From assembly GCA_938022295.1 (NCBI GenBank), contig CALIDR010000105.1, positions 1 to 5,609 of the forward strand: a DNA stretch of 5,609 nt. Reading direction: 5' to 3'. This document shows positions 1 through 5,249 of this stretch, one piece after another. The first letter of the stretch is position 1, and the number at the start of each line of letters is the position of its first letter. The notes under the pieces are model-generated. The model was given only the letters and a program-made list of their open reading frames with translations. It was not told the DNA's origin and did no database searches. Made by a program: the position numbers and the translations under genes. Source of the DNA: an uncultured Burkholderiaceae bacterium (GTDB lineage: Bacteria; Pseudomonadota; Gammaproteobacteria; Burkholderiales; Burkholderiaceae_C).

Positions 1-237
1 GGGCCGATCCCGAACCCGTTGCAGCAGACCTACGACAAGCGCGCGCTGCAGCGCGAGCGGCCCACGCGCGCCGTCTACGACGACGAGAACGCGCCGATCC
101 CGAACCCGCTGCAGCAGACCTACGACAAGCGCGCGCTGCAGCGCGAACGGGCGCCGCGGCGCGAGCCCGACGAGGACGGCCCGATCCCGAACCCGCTGCA
201 GCAGACCTACGACAAGCGCTTCGTCCAGGGCGAGCGG
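1..237 (+). repeat. Three in-frame 60-bp coding repeats with irregular spacing
   Basis: Nearly identical 60-base units lie at 1-60, 91-150 and 178-237, with spacers of 30 and 27 bases (periods 90 and 87). Units 1 and 2 differ at only a few bases (for example ttg versus ctg and gag versus gaa codons). Unit 3 matches through TYDKR and then diverges to FVQGER. Every unit and spacer is a multiple of three, so the repeat is a protein repeat and copy number can change without a frameshift. The left edge may cut into further copies upstream. Confidence 0.93.
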
Positions 238-408
238 GGCCCCGGCGGCCAGCGGCGCCGCGCCGGCGGCGGTGGTGGCGGTGCAGGCGGCAAGAAGGGT
301 GCCGGCGGCGGCCAGCCCGATCCGATGCGCACCTCGGTGGGCTACATCGGCGCCGACGCGTTCCTGCGCAAGGGCGGCCGCGGCGGCGGCCGTCGCGGCG
401 GCCGCTGA
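1..408 (+). CDS. rluB: C-terminal tail of a probable 23S rRNA pseudouridine synthase RluB (5' end outside window)
   Basis: The frame is open from base 1 and ends at TGA 406-408, giving 135 visible residues, so the start lies upstream. No catalytic domain is present. Visible are three copies of a repeat built on PIPNPLQQTYDKR (residues 1-20, 31-50 and 60-79) separated by charged spacers, then a Gly-rich stretch (80-104), a short complex segment QPDPMRTSVGYIGADAF (105-121) and a basic Arg/Gly end (123-135). Burkholderiales RluB proteins, which isomerise a uridine of 23S rRNA to pseudouridine, carry long low-complexity basic C-terminal extensions, and rluB commonly lies just upstream of ndk in this order. 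The name rests on that position and tail style, not on any enzymatic motif. The tail probably binds RNA, which is inference. An unrelated RNA-binding protein with an RGG-like end remains possible. That the stretch is coding is much surer than the name. Confidence 0.6.
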   Translation, partial: GPIPNPLQQTYDKRALQRERPTRAVYDDENAPIPNPLQQTYDKRALQRERAPRREPDEDGPIPNPLQQTYDKRFVQGERGPGGQRRRAGGGGGGAGGKKGAGGGQPDPMRTSVGYIGADAFLRKGGRGGGRRGGR

Positions 409-415
409 AGGCCGC
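398..415 (+). other. GC hairpin around the stop codon of the first gene
   Basis: GCGGCC (398-403) can pair with GGCCGC (410-415) across a 6-base loop that contains the TGA stop. No T-run follows, so it is not a canonical intrinsic terminator. It could stabilise the mRNA 3' end or be a chance product of the Gly/Arg codon composition. Confidence 0.3.
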
Positions 416-432
416 TCGGGAGGCGCCCCGGA

Positions 433-438
433 TACAAT
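433..438 (+). promoter_or_regulatory. Possible -10 element of an ndk promoter
   Basis: TACAAT matches the sigma-70 consensus TATAAT at five of six positions and lies 38 bases before the ndk start. It opens the only AT-richer patch of the window (431-476, about 57% A+T by count), as expected where a promoter and leader separate two genes. No good -35 hexamer is seen about 17 bases upstream (410-415 is GGCCGC) and there is no extended -10 TG, so the call rests on the hexamer and local composition. If real, it would drive ndk and probably the genes after it. Confidence 0.4.
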
Positions 439-465
439 GTGAGGCTTTGCCAAGTCATTGATTGC

Positions 466-470
466 GGAGA
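466..470 (+). promoter_or_regulatory. Shine-Dalgarno sequence of ndk
   Basis: GGAGA lies six bases before the ATG at 477 and is complementary to the 16S rRNA 3' end. It is the only clear ribosome binding site in the window. It fixes the ndk start at 477 rather than the in-frame upstream codon at 462, which would lie before the site and add five residues foreign to the family. Confidence 0.85.
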
Positions 471-476
471 AGAAAC

Positions 477-902
477 ATGGCCATCGAGCGAACCCTGTCG
501 ATCATCAAGCCCGACGCCGTGGCGAAGAACGTGATCGGCCAGATCTATGCGCGCTTCGAGGCCGCGGGGCTGAAGATCGTCGCCGCGCGGATGATGCACC
601 TGTCGCGCGGCGAAGCCGAGGCCTTCTACGCCGTGCACAAGGCGCGGCCGTTCTTCGCCGACCTGGTCGACTTCATGATCTCGGGTCCGGTGATGGTGCA
701 GGTGCTCGAGGGCGAGAACGCGATCGCGAAGAACCGCGAACTGATGGGCGCGACCGACCCGAAGAAGGCCGAGAAGGGCACGATCCGCGCCGACTTCGCC
801 GACAGCATCGACGCCAACGCGGTGCACGGCTCGGACGCGCCGGAGACAGCGGCGGTCGAAGTCGCGTTCTTCTTCCCGGCGATGCACATCTACAGCCGCT
901 GA
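477..902 (+). CDS. ndk: Nucleoside diphosphate kinase
   Basis: This cytoplasmic enzyme moves the gamma-phosphate of ATP to other (deoxy)nucleoside diphosphates through a phosphohistidine and so balances the NTP and dNTP pools. The product has 141 residues, the usual bacterial length, and begins MAIERTLSIIKPDAV as the family does. The signature NAVHGSD (residues 114-120) contains the phosphorylated His117. Lys11 in the IKPDAV motif and Tyr51 match the active-site lysine and tyrosine, and the family's Arg-containing NREL segment is at 86-89. No signal peptide or extra domain is seen. The start is chosen from the strong Shine-Dalgarno site at 466-470 and the conserved N-terminus. It has its own short AT-richer leader, and rlmN follows after eight bases, so it is probably the first gene of a polycistronic unit. 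Nothing is missing or truncated. Confidence 0.98.
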   Translation: MAIERTLSIIKPDAVAKNVIGQIYARFEAAGLKIVAARMMHLSRGEAEAFYAVHKARPFFADLVDFMISGPVMVQVLEGENAIAKNRELMGATDPKKAEKGTIRADFADSIDANAVHGSDAPETAAVEVAFFFPAMHIYSR

Positions 903-910
903 GCGCCTCG

Positions 911-2149
911 ATGGCCGTCAACCTGCTCGACTTCGACCTCGACGGGCTGGCGGCCTACTGCGGGCAGCTGGGCGAGAAGCGCTTCCGCGCCGTCCAGCTG
1001 TTCCGCTGGATCCACCAGAAGGGCGCGGGCGACTTCGCGCAGATGACCGACCTGGCGAAGTCGCTGCGCGACAAGCTCGCCGCGCAGGCCACGGTGCGCG
1101 CGCTGCCGGTGCTCGCCGAACACGTCTCGGCCGACGGCACCGTGAAGTGGCTGTTCGACGTCGGCGGCGGCGACGCCGTCGAGAGCGTGTTCATCCCGGA
1201 GGGCGGGGACGTCGGGCCGCTGCGGGACCCCGCCCGGGCCCCCGGGGGTGCGGGCGCCGCGGGCGGGCGGGGGCGCAAGGTGCTCGACCGGGGCACGCTG
1301 TGCATCTCGTCGCAGGCTGGCTGCGCGGTGGGCTGCCGCTTCTGCTCGACCGGCCACCAGGGCTTCAGCCGCAACCTGACCACCGGCGAGATCGTCGCCC
1401 AGCTCTGGCATGCCGAGCACGCGCTGCGCCGGCGGCTCGGCCTGGCCGCGGGCGACCGGGCGGTGACCAACGTCGTGATGATGGGCATGGGCGAGCCGCT
1501 GCAGAACTACGGCGCGCTCGTGCCGGCGCTGCGCACGATGCTCGACGACCACGGCTACGGGCTGTCGCGCCGGCGCGTGACGGTCAGCACCTCGGGCGTC
1601 GTGCCGCTGATCGACCGCCTGCGCGACGACTGCCCGGTCGCGCTCGCGGTGTCGCTGCACGCGCCCGACGACGCGCTGCGCGACGAGCTCGTGCCGCTCA
1701 ACCGCAAGTACCCCCTCGCCGAACTGCTCGCCGCGTGCCGGCGCTATCTCGAGCGCGCGCCGCGCGACTTCGTCACCTTCGAGTACTGCATGCTCGACGG
1801 CGTCAACGACAGCGACGCCCACGCACGCGCGCTGGTCGACCTCGTCGCGGGCCGCGCCCCGGCCAGCCGCGGCGTCGGCGCGGTGCCGTGCAAGTTCAAC
1901 CTGATCCCGTTCAACCCCTTCCCGGGTTCGGGGCTGCACCGCTCGCCGCCGGAACGCGTGCAGGCGTTCGCGCGCGTGCTGCAGGACGCCGGCATCGTGA
2001 CCACGGTGCGCAAGACGCGCGGTGACGACATCGACGCCGCGTGCGGCCAGCTCGCCGGCGAGGTGCAGGACCGCACGCGCGTGCACACCCGCCTCGTGCG
2101 CGCGCCGGTGCGCGTGCATCCCGCGGGCGCGGTGCCGCCGGCGGCCTGA
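911..2149 (+). CDS. rlmN: Dual-specificity RlmN methyltransferase (23S rRNA A2503 / tRNA A37, C2 position)
   Basis: This radical-SAM enzyme makes 2-methyladenosine at A2503 of 23S rRNA and at A37 of a set of tRNAs. The product has 412 residues against 384 in E. coli. The N-terminal accessory domain (about 1-95) is followed by the iron-sulfur motif CX3CX2C at Cys138, Cys142 and Cys145, the SAM-binding GEPLQN (194-199), STSGVVP (226-232), SLHAP (248-252) and the C-terminal RGDDIDAACGQL. Cys378 corresponds to the methyl-carrying Cys355 of E. coli and Cys131 to Cys118, so the full two-cysteine mechanism is retained. Two insertions stand out: about 27 Gly/Ala/Pro/Arg-rich residues within 98-126 and about 10 within 314-323. 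ATG 911 is chosen because MAVNLLDFDLDGL aligns with the family start; longer in-frame starts would lie inside ndk. No Shine-Dalgarno sequence is visible and the gap to ndk is eight bases, which suggests translational coupling. Confidence 0.97.
   Translation: MAVNLLDFDLDGLAAYCGQLGEKRFRAVQLFRWIHQKGAGDFAQMTDLAKSLRDKLAAQATVRALPVLAEHVSADGTVKWLFDVGGGDAVESVFIPEGGDVGPLRDPARAPGGAGAAGGRGRKVLDRGTLCISSQAGCAVGCRFCSTGHQGFSRNLTTGEIVAQLWHAEHALRRRLGLAAGDRAVTNVVMMGMGEPLQNYGALVPALRTMLDDHGYGLSRRRVTVSTSGVVPLIDRLRDDCPVALAVSLHAPDDALRDELVPLNRKYPLAELLAACRRYLERAPRDFVTFEYCMLDGVNDSDAHARALVDLVAGRAPASRGVGAVPCKFNLIPFNPFPGSGLHRSPPERVQAFARVLQDAGIVTTVRKTRGDDIDAACGQLAGEVQDRTRVHTRLVRAPVRVHPAGAVPPAA
1202..1288 (+). other. Insertion within rlmN encoding a Gly/Ala/Pro/Arg-rich loop
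   Basis: These 29 codons (RlmN residues 98-126) lie between the conserved VFIPE and RGTLCISSQAGC. E. coli RlmN has only two residues (DD) there, so about 27 are extra. The frame stays open and both flanks match the family, so this is not a frameshift. The DNA is almost pure G/C with short palindromes (for example the 10-base CCCCCGGGGG at 1239-1248). Confidence 0.8.
1244..1273 (+). other. G-quadruplex-type motif on the coding strand
   Basis: Five runs of three or more G lie at 1244-1248, 1252-1254, 1261-1263, 1265-1267 and 1269-1273, separated by 3, 6, 1 and 1 bases. This satisfies the usual G3+N1-7 pattern. Being on the coding strand, the motif would also be present in the mRNA. It lies inside the rlmN insertion, and whether it folds is unknown; competing C-runs just upstream could pair with it. 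Confidence 0.5.
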
Positions 2150-2169
2150 CGCTCGCCCCCCGCTGCCGC

Positions 2170-3009
2170 ATGGCCCGCCCGCACCCCGCTGCCGCCGCGT
2201 CCCGCCGGCCGTTCGCGCTGCTCGGCGCCGCGGCCGTCGTCGCGCTGGCCGCCTGCACGACGACCACGACGACGACCGAGAACCCGGGCGGCGACAGCCT
2301 GCCGGCCGCGCGCACGCCGCCCGCGCCCGCCGACGCGGAGCGGCGCGCCCGCGTGCGCACCGAGCTCGCCGCCGGCTACCTCGCGCGCGGCCAGGCCGCG
2401 ATCGCGCTCGAGGAGATCGAGCAGGCGATCGCCGCCAAGCCCGACTTCGCCGACGCCTACAACGTGCGCGGCCTGATCCACGCCGCGCTCGGCGACCCGG
2501 GCAAGGCCGAGGAGAGCTTCCGCCGCGCGCTGCAGCTGAACCCGCGCGACGCCGACGCGATGCACAACTGGGGCTGGGTGCTGTGCCAGGACGGCCGCTA
2601 CGCCGAGGCCGACGCCCAGTTCGAGCGCGCACTGGCGCAGCCGCGCTACCTCGGCGTGCCGCGCACGCTGCTCGCGCAAGGGGTGTGCCGCATGCGCGCC
2701 GGCCAGTGGGATGCCGCCGAGCGCGCGCTGACGCGCGCCTACGAGTTCGATCCGTCGAACCCGGCGGCGGCCTACAACCTCTCGGAGCTGCTGCTGCGCC
2801 GCGGCGACCTCGAACGCGCCCGGTTCTACATCCGCCGCGTCAACGCGCAGCCCGACCTGACGAACGCGCAGTCGCTGTGGCTCGCCGCGCGCATCGAGCA
2901 CCGGGCCGGCAACACGGAAGGCGCGAACCAGCTCGGGCGGCAGCTGGTCGCGCGGTTCCCGCAGTCGCCCGAGGCGCTGGCGTTCGAGCGGGGCCGCTTC
3001 GGTGACTGA
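2170..3009 (+). CDS. pilW: PilW/PilF-type TPR lipoprotein for type IV pilus biogenesis
   Basis: The 279-residue product has a lipoprotein signal peptide: basic start with Arg12-Arg13, a hydrophobic stretch (about 14-28) and the lipobox LAAC with Cys29 as the lipidated residue. Seven threonines (30-36) and a Pro/Ala-rich spacer to about 58 follow. From about 63 to 265 there are some six tetratricopeptide repeats; the clearest are at about 63-92 (GYLARGQAAIALEEIEQAI), 97-126 and 131-160. Pilotins of this family sit at the inner face of the outer membrane and help the PilQ secretin multimerise. The place between rlmN and rodZ/ispG matches pilF/pilW in other proteobacteria. ATG 2170 is chosen because it starts the signal peptide 20 bases after rlmN; an upstream in-frame GTG at 2041 would bury it. 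No Shine-Dalgarno sequence is seen. No other pilus gene is in the window, so a more general envelope role is possible. Confidence 0.88.
   Translation: MARPHPAAAASRRPFALLGAAAVVALAACTTTTTTTENPGGDSLPAARTPPAPADAERRARVRTELAAGYLARGQAAIALEEIEQAIAAKPDFADAYNVRGLIHAALGDPGKAEESFRRALQLNPRDADAMHNWGWVLCQDGRYAEADAQFERALAQPRYLGVPRTLLAQGVCRMRAGQWDAAERALTRAYEFDPSNPAAAYNLSELLLRRGDLERARFYIRRVNAQPDLTNAQSLWLAARIEHRAGNTEGANQLGRQLVARFPQSPEALAFERGRFGD
2257..2277 (+). repeat. Threonine codon run (seven acg/acc codons)
   Basis: Seven consecutive threonine codons, mixing acg and acc, come directly after the lipidated Cys29 of PilW. The run forms the start of the flexible tether between the lipid anchor and the TPR domain. 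The near-uniform triplet pattern suggests slippage-prone DNA, with length changes tolerated because they are in frame. Confidence 0.85.
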
Positions 3010-3865
3010 GGCCGCCACCCCCGCCGCGGCCGCGGCGGCCACCACCGCCGGCGCCCTGCTGCGCGCCGCGCGCGAGCGCCAGGGGCTGCACCTGGCGGCG
3101 CTGGCGGCGTCGATCAAGGTGGCGCCGCGCAAGCTCGAGGCGCTCGAGGCCGACCGCTACGACGAACTGCCCGACCCGGCGTTCACCCGCGCGCTGGCGC
3201 AGACGATGTGCAAGGCGCTGAAGATCGACCCCGCGCCGGTGCTCGCGCTGCTGCCGCGCGCCGAGGGCGTGGGCCGCCTCGAGCGCGTGGCCAGCGGCCT
3301 GCAGACGCCGTTTCGCGACCACGGCGGTGCCGAGCCGCTCGGCGAGGGCGGCTGGCTGACGCGCCCGGCGTTCTGGGCGCCGGCGCTGGTGCTCGTCGCC
3401 GCGCTCGTGCTGTACTTCCTGCCGTCGAGCCTGTTCGACGAGCGCAGCGACGTCGCCGACGCGCCGCTGGTGACGGTGGTGCCGCCGGCGGCGGGCCCGG
3501 CGACGCCGCCTGCCGCGCCGGCAGCCGGGACGCCGCCGCCGGCGGCGCCGTCGCCGGCGCCGATGGTCGAGACGGTGCACTCGGCCCCGCCGCCCGACGA
3601 GCCGGCCAGCGAGCCGCCACCGGCCTCGACGGCGCTGCTGAGCCTGCGCGCGAGCGAGGCGAGCTGGGTCGAGGTGCGCGACGGCCAGGGCAACGTGCTG
3701 CTGTCGCGCACGCTGCAGGCGGGCGAGGCGGTCGGCCTGGACGGCGCGCTGCCGCTGCGCGCGACAATCGGCAACACCGCGGGCGTGAGCGTCGCGTTCC
3801 GCGGCGAGCCGATCGACCTGAGCGCCAGCGCGCGCGGCAACGTCGCGCGGCTCGAACTGCGTTGA
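3002..3865 (+). CDS. rodZ: RodZ-like cytoskeletal/cell-shape protein
   Basis: The 287-residue product has the RodZ architecture. A cytoplasmic helix-turn-helix-type domain (about 15-85, with GALLRAARERQGLHLAALA) is followed by a single membrane segment (about 123-141), a Pro/Ala-rich periplasmic linker (about 160-209) and a C-terminal DUF4115-type beta domain (about 211-287, with ASWVEVRDGQGNVLLSRTL). In characterised rods, RodZ binds MreB through the N-terminal domain and links it to the elongation machinery for lateral wall synthesis; the HTH fold serves protein contact there rather than known DNA regulation. The start is GTG 3002, inside the pilW end (GTGACTGA, 8-base overlap), which implies coupled translation; a weak G-rich stretch (2986-2993) could serve as ribosome binding site. 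ispG follows after 19 bases, as in other proteobacteria. A name of plain HTH-domain protein would be the cautious alternative. Confidence 0.9.
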   Translation: MTEAATPAAAAAATTAGALLRAARERQGLHLAALAASIKVAPRKLEALEADRYDELPDPAFTRALAQTMCKALKIDPAPVLALLPRAEGVGRLERVASGLQTPFRDHGGAEPLGEGGWLTRPAFWAPALVLVAALVLYFLPSSLFDERSDVADAPLVTVVPPAAGPATPPAAPAAGTPPPAAPSPAPMVETVHSAPPPDEPASEPPPASTALLSLRASEASWVEVRDGQGNVLLSRTLQAGEAVGLDGALPLRATIGNTAGVSVAFRGEPIDLSASARGNVARLELR

Positions 3866-3884
3866 CGCCCCAGCCGTCGTCCCG

Positions 3885-5183
3885 ATGAACGATCCGCACC
3901 TGCCCTCTGCCGGCCTCGAGCGGCCGGCCGACGAACCGATCGAACCCGCCCGCCCGGCGCCGCGGCGCTCGCGCCAGGCCGTGGTGCGCTGGGGCAGCCG
4001 CGTCGTCACGATCGGCGGCGACGCGCCGGTGCGCGTGCAGTCGATGACCAACACCGACACCGTCGACGTCATCGAGACCGCGATCCAGGTCAAGGAACTC
4101 GCGCAGGCGGGCTCGGAGCTCGTGCGCATCACCGTCAACACGCCCGAGGCGGCCGACGCCGTGCCGCACATCCGCGACCAGCTCGACCGCATGGGCGTCG
4201 ACGTGCCGCTGGTCGGCGACTTCCACTACAACGGCCACCGCCTGCTCGCCGACTTCCCGGCGATGGCGCAGGCACTGTCGAAGTACCGCATCAACCCCGG
4301 CAACGTCGGCAAGGGCGACAAGCGCGACCGCCAGTTCGCCGCGATGGTCGAGGCCGCGGCGCGGCACGGCAAGGCGGTGCGCATCGGCGTCAACTGGGGC
4401 AGCCTCGACCAGGAACTGCTCGCCCAGCTGATGGACGACAACGCGAAGCGCCCCGAGCCGTGGGACGCCCGGCAGGTGATGTACCAGGCGCTCGTGCAGT
4501 CGGCGCTGACCTCGGCCGAGCACGCCGCCGAGCTCGGCCTGGCGCGCGACCAGATCGTCATCAGCTGCAAGGTCAGCGGCGTGCAGGACCTGATCAGCGT
4601 CTACCGCGCGCTCGCCCGCAGCTGCGACTACGCGCTGCACCTCGGCCTGACCGAAGCCGGCATGGGCACCAAGGGCACCGTGGCGTCGACGGCGGCGCTG
4701 GCGGTGCTGCTGCAGGAGGGCATCGGCGACACGATCCGCGTCAGCCTGACGCCGCAGCCGGGCGAGGCGCGCACGCAGGAAGTCGTCGTCGCGCTCGAGA
4801 TCCTTCAGGCACTGGGGCTGCGCACCTTCAACCCCAGCGTCACCGCCTGCCCGGGGTGCGGGCGCACGACGAGCACGACGTTCCAGGAACTGGCCAAGCA
4901 GATCGACGACTACCTGCGCGCGATGATGCCGGCGTGGAAGACGCGCTACCCCGGCGTCGAGACGCTCAAGGTGGCCGTGATGGGCTGCATCGTCAACGGC
5001 CCGGGCGAGAGCAAGCACGCCGACATCGGCATCAGCCTGCCGGGCACCGGCGAGGCGCCCGCGGCGCCGGTGTTCATCGACGGCCAGAAGGCGGTGACGC
5101 TGCGCGGCGAGGGCATCGCGCGCGAGTTCCAGCACATCGTCGAGGACTACATCGAGCGCCGCTTCGGCGCCGCCCCACGCTGA
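3885..5183 (+). CDS. ispG: 4-hydroxy-3-methylbut-2-en-1-yl diphosphate synthase (IspG/GcpE)
   Basis: This cytoplasmic iron-sulfur enzyme converts methylerythritol cyclodiphosphate to HMBPP, the next-to-last step of the MEP route to isoprenoids. The 432-residue product carries VQSMTNTDT (51-59) and GDFHYNGH (111-118) at the start of the TIM-barrel domain, KYRINPGNVG (133-142) and HLGLTEAG (252-259). The C-terminal domain supplies the 4Fe-4S ligands Cys322 and Cys325 (CPGCGR), Cys368 (MGCIVNGPGE) and Glu375, equivalent to E. coli Cys270, Cys273, Cys305 and Glu312. It is about 60 residues longer than E. coli IspG (372), partly from an N-terminal extension of some 25 residues rich in Pro and charged residues and partly from internal loops in the style of other betaproteobacterial sequences. 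ATG 3885 is the first suitable start after rodZ. No Shine-Dalgarno sequence precedes it, and a shorter start cannot be fully excluded because the first 25 residues are not conserved. Confidence 0.97.
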   Translation: MNDPHLPSAGLERPADEPIEPARPAPRRSRQAVVRWGSRVVTIGGDAPVRVQSMTNTDTVDVIETAIQVKELAQAGSELVRITVNTPEAADAVPHIRDQLDRMGVDVPLVGDFHYNGHRLLADFPAMAQALSKYRINPGNVGKGDKRDRQFAAMVEAAARHGKAVRIGVNWGSLDQELLAQLMDDNAKRPEPWDARQVMYQALVQSALTSAEHAAELGLARDQIVISCKVSGVQDLISVYRALARSCDYALHLGLTEAGMGTKGTVASTAALAVLLQEGIGDTIRVSLTPQPGEARTQEVVVALEILQALGLRTFNPSVTACPGCGRTTSTTFQELAKQIDDYLRAMMPAWKTRYPGVETLKVAVMGCIVNGPGESKHADIGISLPGTGEAPAAPVFIDGQKAVTLRGEGIAREFQHIVEDYIERRFGAAPR

Positions 5184-5198
5184 CGGCGTGCCCCGCGC

Positions 5199-5224
5199 GG
5201 CGCGCGCGTGGCCGGCCGCGCGCC
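5199..5224 (+). other. GC-only inverted repeat between ispG and hisS
   Basis: GGCGCGCG (5199-5206) is a perfect inverted match to CGCGCGCC (5217-5224) around a 10-base loop that itself contains the palindrome GGCCGGCC (5210-5217). It begins 16 bases after the ispG stop and ends 25 bases before the hisS start. No T-run follows, so a canonical intrinsic terminator is unlikely. It could be an mRNA stabiliser, a weak attenuating structure or chance in GC-rich DNA. The rest of 5184-5249 shows no convincing promoter. Confidence 0.4.
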
Positions 5225-5249
5225 GATCCCCCGCTTTCCCCACCGCACC

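Noticed and set aside
1..237. CRISPR-like or regulatory direct repeats
   Set aside because: The repeats are 60 bases, the spacers are similar in style and in frame, and all units are translated in one open frame, so it is a coding repeat.
435..460. Operator-like inverted repeat CAATG...CATTG before ndk
   Set aside because: Only five bases pair across a 16-base gap, which is expected by chance in an AT-richer leader.
458..910. N-terminal extension of rlmN running through ndk in another frame
   Set aside because: The extra 151 residues are Arg-rich and unlike RlmN, while the overlapped frame is an intact Ndk; the family start is at 911.
1202..1288. Frameshift or pseudogene in rlmN
   Set aside because: The frame is the same on both sides, no stop occurs, and all catalytic cysteines and SAM motifs downstream are intact.
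2041..2169. Upstream GTG start for pilW inside the rlmN end
   Set aside because: It would place 43 Arg/Pro-rich residues before a good lipoprotein signal peptide, which must be N-terminal.
890..2632. Minus-strand open frame of 580 codons opposite rlmN and pilW
   Set aside because: Its Arg/Ala-rich low-complexity translation is typical of an antisense shadow of GC-rich coding DNA; the plus-strand genes there are certain.
3002..3260. DNA-binding transcription regulator (from the helix-turn-helix domain)
   Set aside because: The domain is followed by a membrane segment, Pro-rich linker and a DUF4115-like domain, and the gene lies next to ispG, all pointing to RodZ.
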